Below, one piece after another: positions 1 to 7,713 of a DNA stretch of 64,000 bases (position 1 is the first letter of the stretch; the number at the start of each line of letters is the position of its first letter). The DNA comes from an uncultured Paludibacter sp. (GTDB lineage: Bacteria; Bacteroidota; Bacteroidia; Bacteroidales; Paludibacteraceae). The position numbers and the translations under genes are program-made. The notes below the pieces were generated by a model, which saw nothing but the letters and a program-made list of their open reading frames with translations, ran no database searches and was not told the origin of the DNA. The stretch lies in NCBI GenBank assembly GCA_937897985.1, contig CALCBD010000018.1:1-64000 (forward strand), written 5' to 3'.

Positions 1-212
1 TTATTCAAAGTTACAAAGATGTCACAGCTACGCTGCTTAATACTATAATTCAGGGGCGTAGCCCTGACATCATGGTAGAATAAAGGACAAAACAGAATTT
101 GAAGGGCGTAGCCCTGACATCTTATTTATATAATCAGGAACTAAAAAAATTGCAACCCCTGATTCGCATAATTAATTATTTCTTTGTATTCTCAGTGCCT
201 CTGTGGTTATTA
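1..212. repeat. Long direct repeat, copy A, with palindromic REP-like units
   Basis: This block recurs at 396-606 with a constant offset of 395 bases and only scattered substitutions. It probably runs off the left edge of the window. Inside it are short units GGGGCGTAGCCCTGACATC at 53-71 and a near copy at 104-121, whose core GGGC-GTA-GCCC can fold into a small hairpin. A diverged inverted unit is at 18-37. The right end (about 178-210) resembles the degenerate 'TCTGTG...CTCTGTGGTTA' intergenic sequences common in Bacteroidota. No coding gene is credible here. Confidence 0.8.
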
Positions 213-362
213 AGAATCACCGACACCCCCCAACCCCCAAGGGGGTGTAGTTTTGCCCGGGTTTAATATTTCCGGTGTTTGTATTATTTATTAATGCGTA
301 TCAGGAGTTGAATTACTTTATTCAATTGGCCGTTTCAGTTTATTTCTTTTTCCCGATATTAA

Positions 363-381
363 GATGTCAGGGCTACGCCCC
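363..381. repeat. Inverted copy of the GGGCGTAGCCC unit
   Basis: Reads GATGTCAGGGCTACGCCCC, the exact reverse complement of the unit at 53-71. It lies between the two long direct repeats, so the unit occurs in both orientations. The surrounding stretch 213-395 contains nothing else that I can recognise. Confidence 0.75.
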
Positions 382-395
382 TCAGATTTATCTGC

Positions 396-606
396 TTATT
401 CAAAGTTACAAAGATGTCACAGCTACGCTGCTTAATACTATAATTCAGGGACGTAGCCCTGACATCATGGTAGAATAAAAGCCAAAACAGAATTTAAGGG
501 GCGTAGCCCTGACATCTTATTTATATAATCAGGAACTTAAAAAAATAACAACCCCTGATTCGCATAATTAATTATTTCTTTGTGTTCTCCGTTTCTCTGT
601 GGTTAA
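396..606. repeat. Long direct repeat, copy B
   Basis: Second copy of the block at 1-212. The palindromic units are at 448-466 (one base changed, GGGACGTAGCCC) and 498-516 (perfect), and a diverged inverted unit is at 412-431. The right end again carries the degenerate CTCTGTGGTTA-type sequence. The block ends about 40 bases before the tRNA-Asn terminator. Confidence 0.8.
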
Positions 607-644
607 TTTTTTTGATTGTAAAATTATTTAATTTGAAATTTACA

Positions 645-684
645 AATAAAAAAACCGGACTACTTTTTTTGAAGTAATCCGGTT
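645..684 (-). terminator. Rho-independent terminator of tRNA-Asn
   Basis: The 13-base arms at 653-665 and 672-684 pair with a single C/A mismatch (AACCGGACTACTT against AAGTAATCCGGTT). Read on the minus strand, the hairpin lies 8 bases past the tRNA 3' end and is followed by a run of seven T. Confidence 0.85.
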
Positions 685-691
685 GTTAAAG

Positions 692-765
692 CTCTCCCTC
701 TTGGACTTGAACCAAGGACCCTCTGATTAACAGTCAGATGCTCTAACCGACTGAGCTAAGGAAGA
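692..765 (-). tRNA. tRNA-Asn (GUU)
   Basis: The minus strand folds into a full cloverleaf. The acceptor arm TCTTCCT pairs with AGGGAGA, including one G-U pair. The D arm contains AGCTCAGTCGG, the anticodon loop is TGTTAAT with anticodon GTT, and the T arm is CTTGG-TTCAAGT-CCAAG. G is the discriminator base and CCA is not encoded. A terminator follows directly. Confidence 0.96.
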
Positions 766-806
766 ATTTTTTATTCTCATTTTTTACAAATGAGCTGCAA
801 AATTAA

Positions 807-836
807 TTGCTTTTTCTGAAATATGCAATATCTTTG
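807..836 (+). promoter_or_regulatory. Bacteroidota-type promoter for the PfkB kinase
   Basis: TATCTTTG at 829-836 fits the known -7 consensus TAnnTTTG, and TTG at 807-809 lies 19 bases upstream, the usual spacing to the -33 element. The predicted start of transcription is 15-20 bases before the ATG at 859. Confidence 0.7.
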
Positions 837-858
837 CATGAAAATACTCAATTAATTT

Positions 859-1839
859 ATGAAGAAAGTTTTAGGAATGGGTAATGCCCTGACAGATATT
901 TTATTACAGATTGAAAATGATGATGTTCTTTCGAAGCTTTATTTGCCCAAGGGTAGTATGCAACTTGTTGACGAAGGCAAATCAAAGGAAATAACAGATT
1001 TTTTGTCGAATGTTCAACCCAAAATGGCAACTGGTGGTTCGGCTTCGAACACCATCAACGGCATCACCCGTTTGGGAGCCTCAGCGGGTTTTGTAGGCAA
1101 AATAGGCAGAGATAAAGTGGGTGAATTTTTTAATAATGATATGCTGAACAACGGTGTTCAGCCACATTTGCTCTTAAGTGAAACGCCTTCCGGACAATGC
1201 ACTGTTTTGGTCTCGAACGATGGAGAAAGAACTTTAGCCACTTATCTGGGTGCTGCCTGCGAGTTGGTTGCTGCTGATTTGAAGCCCGAAATGTTTGAAG
1301 GTTTCGATATATTTCATATTGAGGGATACCTTGTTCAGAATCACGATTTGATTCGCACTGCAGTACGCATGGCCAAAAATGCAGGACTGTTGGTTTCTAT
1401 TGATCTGGCAAGTTACAATGTGGTGGAAGCAAATCTCGAATTTCTGAATGAAATTGTACGTGAATATGTCGATATTGTTTTTGCCAACGAGGAAGAAGCC
1501 CGTTCGTTTACCGGAAAAGCACCAGAAGAAGCGCTGATCCACATCTCGGAACACTGCGATATTGCAGTTGTGAAAATCGGAAAGGATGGATCGTACGTTA
1601 AATCAGGCAATGAGAATATGTTAATTCAGCCTTATCTGGCCAATTGCATTGATACCACCGGAGCGGGCGATTTATATGCAGCCGGATTTCTTTATGGCTT
1701 GTGCTGTGGTTATCCACTCGGAATTTGCGGAAAAATCGGTTCTTTGGTCTCGGGCAGAGTAGTCGAGGTTTTGGGAGCGAAGATGGATGATACTGTGTGG
1801 TCAGAGATTCATTTGGAAATAAAAAAGATGCTTGAATAA
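859..1839 (+). CDS. PfkB-family kinase, adenosine kinase-like
   Basis: This 326-residue cytosolic kinase of the ribokinase/PfkB family probably phosphorylates adenosine or a related nucleoside or sugar. It has the substrate-side di-glycine motif TGGSASN at residues 58-64, followed by GKIGRDKVGEFF. The anion-hole and catalytic-base motif DTTGAGD is at 265-271, with the final Asp as the expected base. The length is normal for the family. It stands alone behind its own promoter, downstream of tRNA-Asn and on the opposite strand. The family is certain. Adenosine as substrate is inferred from overall resemblance to Bacteroidota proteins annotated as adenosine kinase. Confidence 0.88.
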   Translation: MKKVLGMGNALTDILLQIENDDVLSKLYLPKGSMQLVDEGKSKEITDFLSNVQPKMATGGSASNTINGITRLGASAGFVGKIGRDKVGEFFNNDMLNNGVQPHLLLSETPSGQCTVLVSNDGERTLATYLGAACELVAADLKPEMFEGFDIFHIEGYLVQNHDLIRTAVRMAKNAGLLVSIDLASYNVVEANLEFLNEIVREYVDIVFANEEEARSFTGKAPEEALIHISEHCDIAVVKIGKDGSYVKSGNENMLIQPYLANCIDTTGAGDLYAAGFLYGLCCGYPLGICGKIGSLVSGRVVEVLGAKMDDTVWSEIHLEIKKMLE

Positions 1840-1974
1840 ACACCATAAGTTTTACTGTCTTCGATTGACCGGTTTTTTTCGCACAACCAATCATAATTCA
1901 ATTAATACCTGTATTTATATAATCGGATGCTAAAAATGATTATATGAAGGCAACTTTCTGAACTTACAGTTTAA

Positions 1975-2886
1975 ATGCAAAATATCAGACTTTATTTTTC
2001 AATTGTGGCGGCTATGATTTTTTGGTCGGTGTCATTTATATGGACACGTGTAGCCATTGAATCGTTTCATCCGGTTACGCTGATTACATTACGTTTAATC
2101 ATTGCTTCAGTATTGCTGTTTGTTGTTTCAAAAGCTGCCGGTAAGTTTCAGAAAATGAGGAAAGAAGATCGGAAATGGTTTTTCCTGCTGGCTTTTTTTG
2201 AACCGTTCATGTATTATATCGGTGAAACCTACGGTCTGACAATGGTTGCTTCCACACTTGCTTCGGTTATAGTTTCGACGATACCGCTTTTTGCTCCGAT
2301 ACTCGCCTATGTGATTTTAAAGGAAAAAATCGGTTGGGCCAATATCTCCGGTATAATTGTTTCGCTGGCAGGTGTTTTTCTGGTAATTTACGAGCCCAAC
2401 GGAGGTTTTACAGCTAATCCGCTTGGAATTGCACTGCTCTTTCTTGCTGTCTTTTCAGCTGTGTGTTATACCACTACACTGCGTAAAATATCAACGCATT
2501 ATTCTACCCTGAATGTTATTTTCTATCAAAGCATTGTAGGACTGGTATTTTTTATACCCACATTTTTAATCGTCGATTTTTCGACCATCAACACCATTCA
2601 TGTGACGAGGGAAGCAATCGGAGCATTGTTGATGTTGTCAGTTTTTGCTTCTGTCATTGCATTTGTATTGTTTGCGGGAGTAGTACGAAAAATTGGTGTG
2701 GCAAGGACAAATGTTTTTGTAAACTTAATACCGGTATTTACTGCCATTTTTGCATGGTGGGTGTTGGGAGAAGAGCTTACATGGCTTAAAACCGGTGGAA
2801 TTTTTATTGTTATTTCGGGACTTTTTGTAAGTCAGTTCAGTAAGATGAAATTTAGTTTAAAAAGAATCCGCGGAACCGAATATTGA
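1975..2886 (+). CDS. EamA/DMT-family transporter
   Basis: This 303-residue inner-membrane protein has about ten hydrophobic segments arranged as two EamA repeats. The first starts at the N-terminus (FWSVSFIWTRVAIE) and the second after residue 150. The conserved 'PLFAPILAYVILKEKI' and 'PVFTAIFAWWVLGEEL' segments close each half, as in drug/metabolite exporters. The substrate is unknown. It is 135 bases after the kinase and 64 before the acyltransferase, so the three may form a loose transcription unit. Confidence 0.88.
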   Translation: MQNIRLYFSIVAAMIFWSVSFIWTRVAIESFHPVTLITLRLIIASVLLFVVSKAAGKFQKMRKEDRKWFFLLAFFEPFMYYIGETYGLTMVASTLASVIVSTIPLFAPILAYVILKEKIGWANISGIIVSLAGVFLVIYEPNGGFTANPLGIALLFLAVFSAVCYTTTLRKISTHYSTLNVIFYQSIVGLVFFIPTFLIVDFSTINTIHVTREAIGALLMLSVFASVIAFVLFAGVVRKIGVARTNVFVNLIPVFTAIFAWWVLGEELTWLKTGGIFIVISGLFVSQFSKMKFSLKRIRGTEY

Positions 2887-2950
2887 AAGACTTATATTGA
2901 ATTTTTTTCTGGTTTGTAATTTTACAATCAATTTCAATCTTTAATTTTCA

Positions 2951-3682
2951 ATGTTTATGCAAAAGAGAATCAATCCCTTTTTCAGTCTCTTTCAATGGTT
3001 AATAGCATTCCCGGTATTGTTTGTCCTGACCATATTAACAGCACTGGCAACCATTGTTCTTTCTCCTGCATTTCCCGATAAAAAATTCTCATATTTTCCT
3101 GCAAGATGGTGGGGCAGGGCATTTTGCTATCTTTTGTTTATCAGAGTAAAAATTAGCGGACTTGAGAACCTTGATGACAAACAATCCTATGTTATTGTGA
3201 GCAATCATCAGAGTATGTATGATATTTTTGTGTTATATGGCTGGATGCCAATGATTTTCAAGTGGATGATGAAAGCCGAGTTACGTGCAATTCCTCTGGT
3301 GGGAAAAGCCTGCGAGTCGGCGGGTCATATTTTTATCAACCGTTCAAGCGCAATGGCTGCAAAACACAGCATCGAACGGGCCGAACAAAAACTCCGTAAC
3401 GGTGTGTCACTTGTGGTTTTCCCCGAAGGAACTCGTTCTTATACAGGTAATCCCGGAAAGTTTAAAAGAGGTGCATTTCTGATAGCTACTGATTTAGGGT
3501 TGCCTGTTGTACCGGTTACATTGCGGGGTTGCTTCGAACGTTTGCCCCGCAACACTTTTAATGTTCGTCCCGGATGGATTGAAATAATTGTACATCAGCC
3601 CATAAGTGTAACCTCATATTTGCCGGATAAAACCGGTGAATTGATACAACTCGCCTATGACATTGTAAATTCCGGTTTGTAA
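2951..3682 (+). CDS. plsC: 1-acyl-sn-glycerol-3-phosphate acyltransferase
   Basis: This is an inner-membrane lysophosphatidic acid acyltransferase, 243 residues, acting in phospholipid synthesis. A hydrophobic N-terminus (residues 9-40) is followed by the catalytic HX4D box (HQSMYD, 86-91), a FINRSS block near 128-133, and the glycerol-phosphate-binding FPEGTRS at 157-163. A PVVPVTLRG segment follows. The start could be Met1 or Met3 (MFMQ). The gene ends 12 bases from the stop of the convergent hydrolase gene. Confidence 0.92.
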   Translation: MFMQKRINPFFSLFQWLIAFPVLFVLTILTALATIVLSPAFPDKKFSYFPARWWGRAFCYLLFIRVKISGLENLDDKQSYVIVSNHQSMYDIFVLYGWMPMIFKWMMKAELRAIPLVGKACESAGHIFINRSSAMAAKHSIERAEQKLRNGVSLVVFPEGTRSYTGNPGKFKRGAFLIATDLGLPVVPVTLRGCFERLPRNTFNVRPGWIEIIVHQPISVTSYLPDKTGELIQLAYDIVNSGL

Positions 3683-3694
3683 AATTCGCAAAAA

Positions 3695-4495
3695 TCAGTG
3701 CTTTTCCGGTTTTTTGCTGAAAAAATTCATCACCGTTTCGTTAAATACAGCAGGATGTTGTATCAGAACATGATGATACGAATCGGGAAATATACATAAT
3801 GAGGCAGATGGCAGTGACTGATAAATTTTCAATGTATGCTCAGCTCTGATCATGTCTTTATCGCCTGCCATAACCAATACCGGACATTTGATTTTTTTAA
3901 GTTCGCTGAAAGCAATATCAGGTTGATTCAGCATCATTCTGAGAAGTGTTTTTTCTCTTTCGGTAGACGCTTTCTTTTCCAGACTATTTTTCATTTCTTT
4001 CAAATCATCAGGGTAAAGTGCTGTTGTATCAGCAATAGTGTTGGCTCCCGAAACTGCTAATTTCTTTACTTTTCGAGGGTATTTCATTGCCAGTATGATT
4101 CCGTCGATGCCACCATCGCTCCAGCCCAACACAAAAGCCGAGTCGATTTTTAATTCATCAAGCAGTGATGCAAAATCATCAGCCATCATATCGTACGACA
4201 AAGTGTCAGGATTTCCGCCCGATTTGCCCTGCAAGCGGCTGTCGACGGCAATGACTTTGAAATTCTTTTCGAAATACGGAATCTGATTTTTGAAAGCAGC
4301 CATTGAACCACCATTGCCATGGAGCATTAGTAAGGGCTGTCCCTGTCCGTATATTTCGTAATAAAGTTTGGTACCGTTGATATTCGTATATTTCCCTGCA
4401 TCCGGATTGCTGCCGTACTCAATTGTTTTTTTCTGAGCCGAAAGTGAAACTATGATGATTAGCAATAAAAAGACGAAATTAGTGTGCTTTTTCAT
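3695..4495 (-). CDS. Exported alpha/beta hydrolase
   Basis: This 266-residue protein has an N-terminal signal sequence ending near SLSA-Q (residues 1-20), so it is probably periplasmic. The fold is shown by the oxyanion motif HGNGG at 60-64, the nucleophile elbow GWSDGG with Ser126, a likely acid in AGDKD near 216, and the catalytic His in YHHVL near the C-terminus. The substrate is unknown. It follows the GHL10 gene by 48 bases on the same strand and is the last gene of the long minus-strand run, so it may be the distal gene of the utilisation locus. Confidence 0.85.
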   Translation of the reverse strand: MKKHTNFVFLLLIIIVSLSAQKKTIEYGSNPDAGKYTNINGTKLYYEIYGQGQPLLMLHGNGGSMAAFKNQIPYFEKNFKVIAVDSRLQGKSGGNPDTLSYDMMADDFASLLDELKIDSAFVLGWSDGGIDGIILAMKYPRKVKKLAVSGANTIADTTALYPDDLKEMKNSLEKKASTEREKTLLRMMLNQPDIAFSELKKIKCPVLVMAGDKDMIRAEHTLKIYQSLPSASLCIFPDSYHHVLIQHPAVFNETVMNFFSKKPEKH

Positions 4496-4543
4496 GTTGA
4501 AATTACTTTTTACGAGATGTTTAAAATATTATGTCAATGAAAA

Positions 4544-5740
4544 CTAATTGTTTAATACAGGGAATTCTGCTTTTGTTTTATATATCTCTTTGATAATCAA
4601 TTGTATTTTCCTGTCGTTCAAGCCTTCGTTATAAAAGAAAATTTCACCTTGAGTTGCCAGCTGCCTGTTGATCAATAATTGTTTTCTAACGATTTCAGCG
4701 TTTGAAATTTTTCCGCTCACCATTAACAGAACTCCCGGTGCAAAGATAACAGAACTTTTTTTATCAGCAGGTAAAAATGATTGTGCCTGACTAACGGTAT
4801 TTCTGTAGCCTGTGCTGTCGTTGCGGTAACACTGCACAGCCAGTAAATCGCAAATGCCATTGTTCACCCACTGCGGCCATTCCTGCATCAGGTTGTCTTT
4901 GCACCAGGGATACGGATTGGGGGCAAAACTGACCATTGCATCGGGCTGAGTGGTTTTTACTTTTTTGTAAACCCGTGTTCCGAAATCATTCAGAATATCG
5001 AGTCGCCACCTCATCCAGGCTGAATCTCTGAAGTTTTGCGGCGGTAATTGACCGTTGTGCTCTTTTTGGTAACGCTTCAAAGTCAGTTTGTCGTAACCGG
5101 AATTGATGCACGAAGCAGGCAGACGGTCGTCGCCCTGAATGCCATCCACATCGGGATATTTACGAATGCCTTCGGTAATTAAATCAATCAGATATTGCTG
5201 AACTTTAGGGTTAAAAGAGTTAAAATAGAAATCATGGTTATTGTAATTTGCAGGTTTTCCGTCATTTCCAATACCTATCCAGTCGGAGTGTTTGGCCAGA
5301 ATGGGATTGTTTTGAGCAGAAGCCGGTTTTATGTCGGCCATAAATCCAAACTCAAACCAAAAGAAAACTTTGATGTTCCGTTTATGTGCTTCGTTGATTA
5401 AATCGCGCACCGGATCGCCGGTCGGACTTTTCAGAGGATAATGATATGTTTTCTTAAACGGAGTCAGCAAACAGGTGGAATCAATATGCGTATAGTTGGT
5501 GTTTTTCAACAAAACCCTGCTCGGATAAAGCGTTTTGTTCATTGCATACGACACCACAAACACCGAATTAAAATTAAGTGAATCGAGCATTGTCACAAAA
5601 TCTACCACATTCTTATAACTTTTAAGTACATCGGTATATTGCGGATCGGGCACCCAAACACCACGAACCTGTGCTTTTTCCTGCGCAGAAAAATTAAAGC
5701 AAAAGGATAAAACAAAGAAAGAAACAAGTATTTTTTTCAT
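4544..5740 (-). CDS. GHL10 (family 10-like) glycoside hydrolase
   Basis: This is an exported 398-residue hydrolase of the DUF187/GHL10 TIM-barrel type, with a signal peptide at residues 1-20. VRGVWV (25-30) opens the domain. KVFFWFEFGF (near 124-133) and QGDDRLPA (202-209) carry the conserved acidic residues of the barrel. E. coli DigH, in this family, cuts peptidoglycan strands stripped of peptides. The substrate here is not known. The protein is a paralogue of the catalytic half of the gene at 11635-13308: the same blocks LNFN, RNIKV, WFE and QGDDRLPA occur in the same order. It is separated from the upstream acetyltransferase gene by a G-free tandem-repeat spacer. Confidence 0.85.
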   Translation of the reverse strand: MKKILVSFFVLSFCFNFSAQEKAQVRGVWVPDPQYTDVLKSYKNVVDFVTMLDSLNFNSVFVVSYAMNKTLYPSRVLLKNTNYTHIDSTCLLTPFKKTYHYPLKSPTGDPVRDLINEAHKRNIKVFFWFEFGFMADIKPASAQNNPILAKHSDWIGIGNDGKPANYNNHDFYFNSFNPKVQQYLIDLITEGIRKYPDVDGIQGDDRLPASCINSGYDKLTLKRYQKEHNGQLPPQNFRDSAWMRWRLDILNDFGTRVYKKVKTTQPDAMVSFAPNPYPWCKDNLMQEWPQWVNNGICDLLAVQCYRNDSTGYRNTVSQAQSFLPADKKSSVIFAPGVLLMVSGKISNAEIVRKQLLINRQLATQGEIFFYNEGLNDRKIQLIIKEIYKTKAEFPVLNN

Positions 5741-6042
5741 TTTAAATATATTAAACCATTAACCACCAATAACCACCAATAACAATAATAATCACCAATA
5801 ACAAAAACAACCACCAATAACAATAATAACCACCAATAACAAAAATAACTACTTATAACCACCAATAACAATAATAACTACCAATAACTACCAATAACCA
5901 CCAATAACAAAAATAACCACTAATAACAATAATAACTACCAATAACAAAAATAACTACCAATAACAAAAAAAACCACCAATAACAAAAAAATCCACCAAT
6001 AACTAAAAAACAACCACCAATAACAATAAATATCAAAAAAAA
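5741..6042. repeat. G-free AT-rich tandem-repeat spacer
   Basis: This spacer is built almost entirely of variants of CCACCAATAAC and CAATAATAAC, with roughly twenty CCAATAAC cores spaced at 10-25 bases. No G occurs on the plus strand from 5729 to 6046, so the corresponding mRNA between the two genes would contain no C and could form little secondary structure. It is not a CRISPR, as there are no constant repeats with unique spacers. It holds no open reading frame of interest. Confidence 0.85.
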
Positions 6043-7539
6043 CTACGTTTTCCAAAACCATTTTCGCCTTACCGTATAAACCGTTACCACCATCATTCCG
6101 CCGGTTATAATCAGACCTTTGGCAATTCCCATCCAGGGTGTGATTTCGTATAGTTTATTGATGTACGGCATTAAACCAATCAACGCTAAAACGGGTACAA
6201 CTAAAAAAGTCCCGGCCACATACGCCAGCATCGGATTTTGACCAATTTCGGCTACATGTCTGAATATCTTATTATTCCCGAAATAATCCGTAATCACCGA
6301 AAAAAAGATCAGCGTAAAGATAGCCAATCCGGCAGTAATAAAGAAATAACTCATCGTTGCATGGTCTTTCCGGATACCGCCTTCGAAAGCCTCGAAAACT
6401 GTTCCGAGCAGCAGCCAGAAAAGACCCCACTGAAAAAGCCTGAAATACATACGGCTCAGGGAATGTTTTGGACTACGAAGCAGATAATAAGCCACAATTC
6501 CCAATGCAACATTCAATATGAGATTAGCAATCAGGTATCTGCTGTAAAGGCAAATCAGATTACTCAACACAAATGCAAACATTACAGTAATTGTCCACCT
6601 CATATTTTTTTTTGCGGGAAGTTTAGGTGTTTGAGTATCATTGTCGCTGAAACGGGCCAGCAGAATATCGCCGGCAATTGTTCCCGGAATGAGAATAAAC
6701 AGGTACTTCAGAAAATCCATCCGGTAAAGCCAGTCATTTTCAATGTACAATCCGGATTTCAGACCGTCGGGTAAAAACTGCATTGGGTTAAAATTCCAGA
6801 TCCACTGATTCCAGCTGCCATCAGCACCGGCGCTAAGTCGAAAAGCGAATAGTACAGCTAGGATTCCTAATCTGGCGACAACAGAATTACGGGTATACAA
6901 CCAGCTTAATGTGCCAAAAAAAGCCATATTTGCTAAAATCAGTATAATTATGTCATTGTGAGAAAGTTTAAATCCCTGTACGAATACATTGGGTTGGGAA
7001 ATGACATTGATAGCTATCAGGCTGATTAATAATATTATTCCGGTGCGGTTCAGATAACTGTTTCCTTTATCAGTCAGCGATGAGAAGCGAACAAAGCTCA
7101 TAAAGAACAATCCGAATGCAAGTAAAGCAAGTTCATAATTCCACTCTCCGTTTAAACGATACGGACTGCAGTGATAAATAGAGATGGAAAAAAGCACCAG
7201 CAGAAAAACACGATAGAGAATGGCCGGAAATAAAGTCCTTAATGTAGCTCCGTTTTCCAGTTTTCTGTTTAGTGATAAGGGAATAGCTGCACCCATGGCA
7301 AATATAAAGAAGGGAAAAACCAAATCGACCCAGGTAATTCCGTAAATGCCGGGGTCGAAACGGAAATCAGACCGCGGACCAACCTGGGCATGGTACATCC
7401 ATGCCGGAAGGGATTCGGCTATTGTGCCCGAAAGTACCATACCTATGATAGCCAGGCCGCGCAGGGCATCGAGTGCAGAAGAGCGATTCTGCCTCTCCGG
7501 CTGAGAGGGAACTTTAAGTTCATCGTGGATTTCTTTCAT
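6043..7539 (-). CDS. DUF5009 / heparan-alpha-glucosaminide acetyltransferase-like membrane protein
   Basis: This 498-residue polytopic inner-membrane protein has about eleven hydrophobic segments. The N-terminal signature SALDALRGLAIIGMVLSG (residues 22-39) followed by ITWVDLVFPFFIFAMGAA is typical of the DUF5009/HGSNAT (NagX-type) family. Its animal member acetylates the terminal glucosamine of heparan sulfate across the lysosomal membrane. Bacterial members recur in amino-sugar and polysaccharide utilisation loci, where N-acetylation of imported or periplasmic sugar is suspected. It sits between the GxGYxYP gene and GHL10 on the same strand. A CAAATATA sequence at 7701-7708 (minus-strand TATATTTG) could be an internal promoter, but no well-spaced upstream element is seen. 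Confidence 0.82.
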   Translation of the reverse strand: MKEIHDELKVPSQPERQNRSSALDALRGLAIIGMVLSGTIAESLPAWMYHAQVGPRSDFRFDPGIYGITWVDLVFPFFIFAMGAAIPLSLNRKLENGATLRTLFPAILYRVFLLVLFSISIYHCSPYRLNGEWNYELALLAFGLFFMSFVRFSSLTDKGNSYLNRTGIILLISLIAINVISQPNVFVQGFKLSHNDIIILILANMAFFGTLSWLYTRNSVVARLGILAVLFAFRLSAGADGSWNQWIWNFNPMQFLPDGLKSGLYIENDWLYRMDFLKYLFILIPGTIAGDILLARFSDNDTQTPKLPAKKNMRWTITVMFAFVLSNLICLYSRYLIANLILNVALGIVAYYLLRSPKHSLSRMYFRLFQWGLFWLLLGTVFEAFEGGIRKDHATMSYFFITAGLAIFTLIFFSVITDYFGNNKIFRHVAEIGQNPMLAYVAGTFLVVPVLALIGLMPYINKLYEITPWMGIAKGLIITGGMMVVTVYTVRRKWFWKT

Positions 7540-7713
7540 TCAATAAAAATATAAAACTTTTTCGATCAGTGAATTCATGTAATTCAACAAAATTTTTAAG
7601 GTATTTTGAATGCAAAGACGGAAAGTTGCTAAGGCAAAAAGATGAATAACATTGCAACTTAACGGCTCAGTGACTTTCCGTTCAGAAAGTATTCAAACTA
7701 CAAATATATTGTA

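Noticed and set aside
275..478. 67-codon plus-strand frame in the repeat region
   Set aside because: It consists largely of translated repeat units and spans the repeat junction. No homology is recognisable.
692..765. tRNA-Asn as an integration site of a mobile element
   Set aside because: No integrase gene and no duplicated tRNA 3' end were found in the window. The repeats next to it do not match the tRNA.
5741..6042. Possible CRISPR array
   Set aside because: Units are short, variable and contiguous, without constant repeats and unique spacers, and no cas gene is near.
6238..6774. Plus-strand reading frame of 178 codons
   Set aside because: It lies fully antisense to the DUF5009 membrane protein gene and has no recognisable domain. 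It is a shadow frame.
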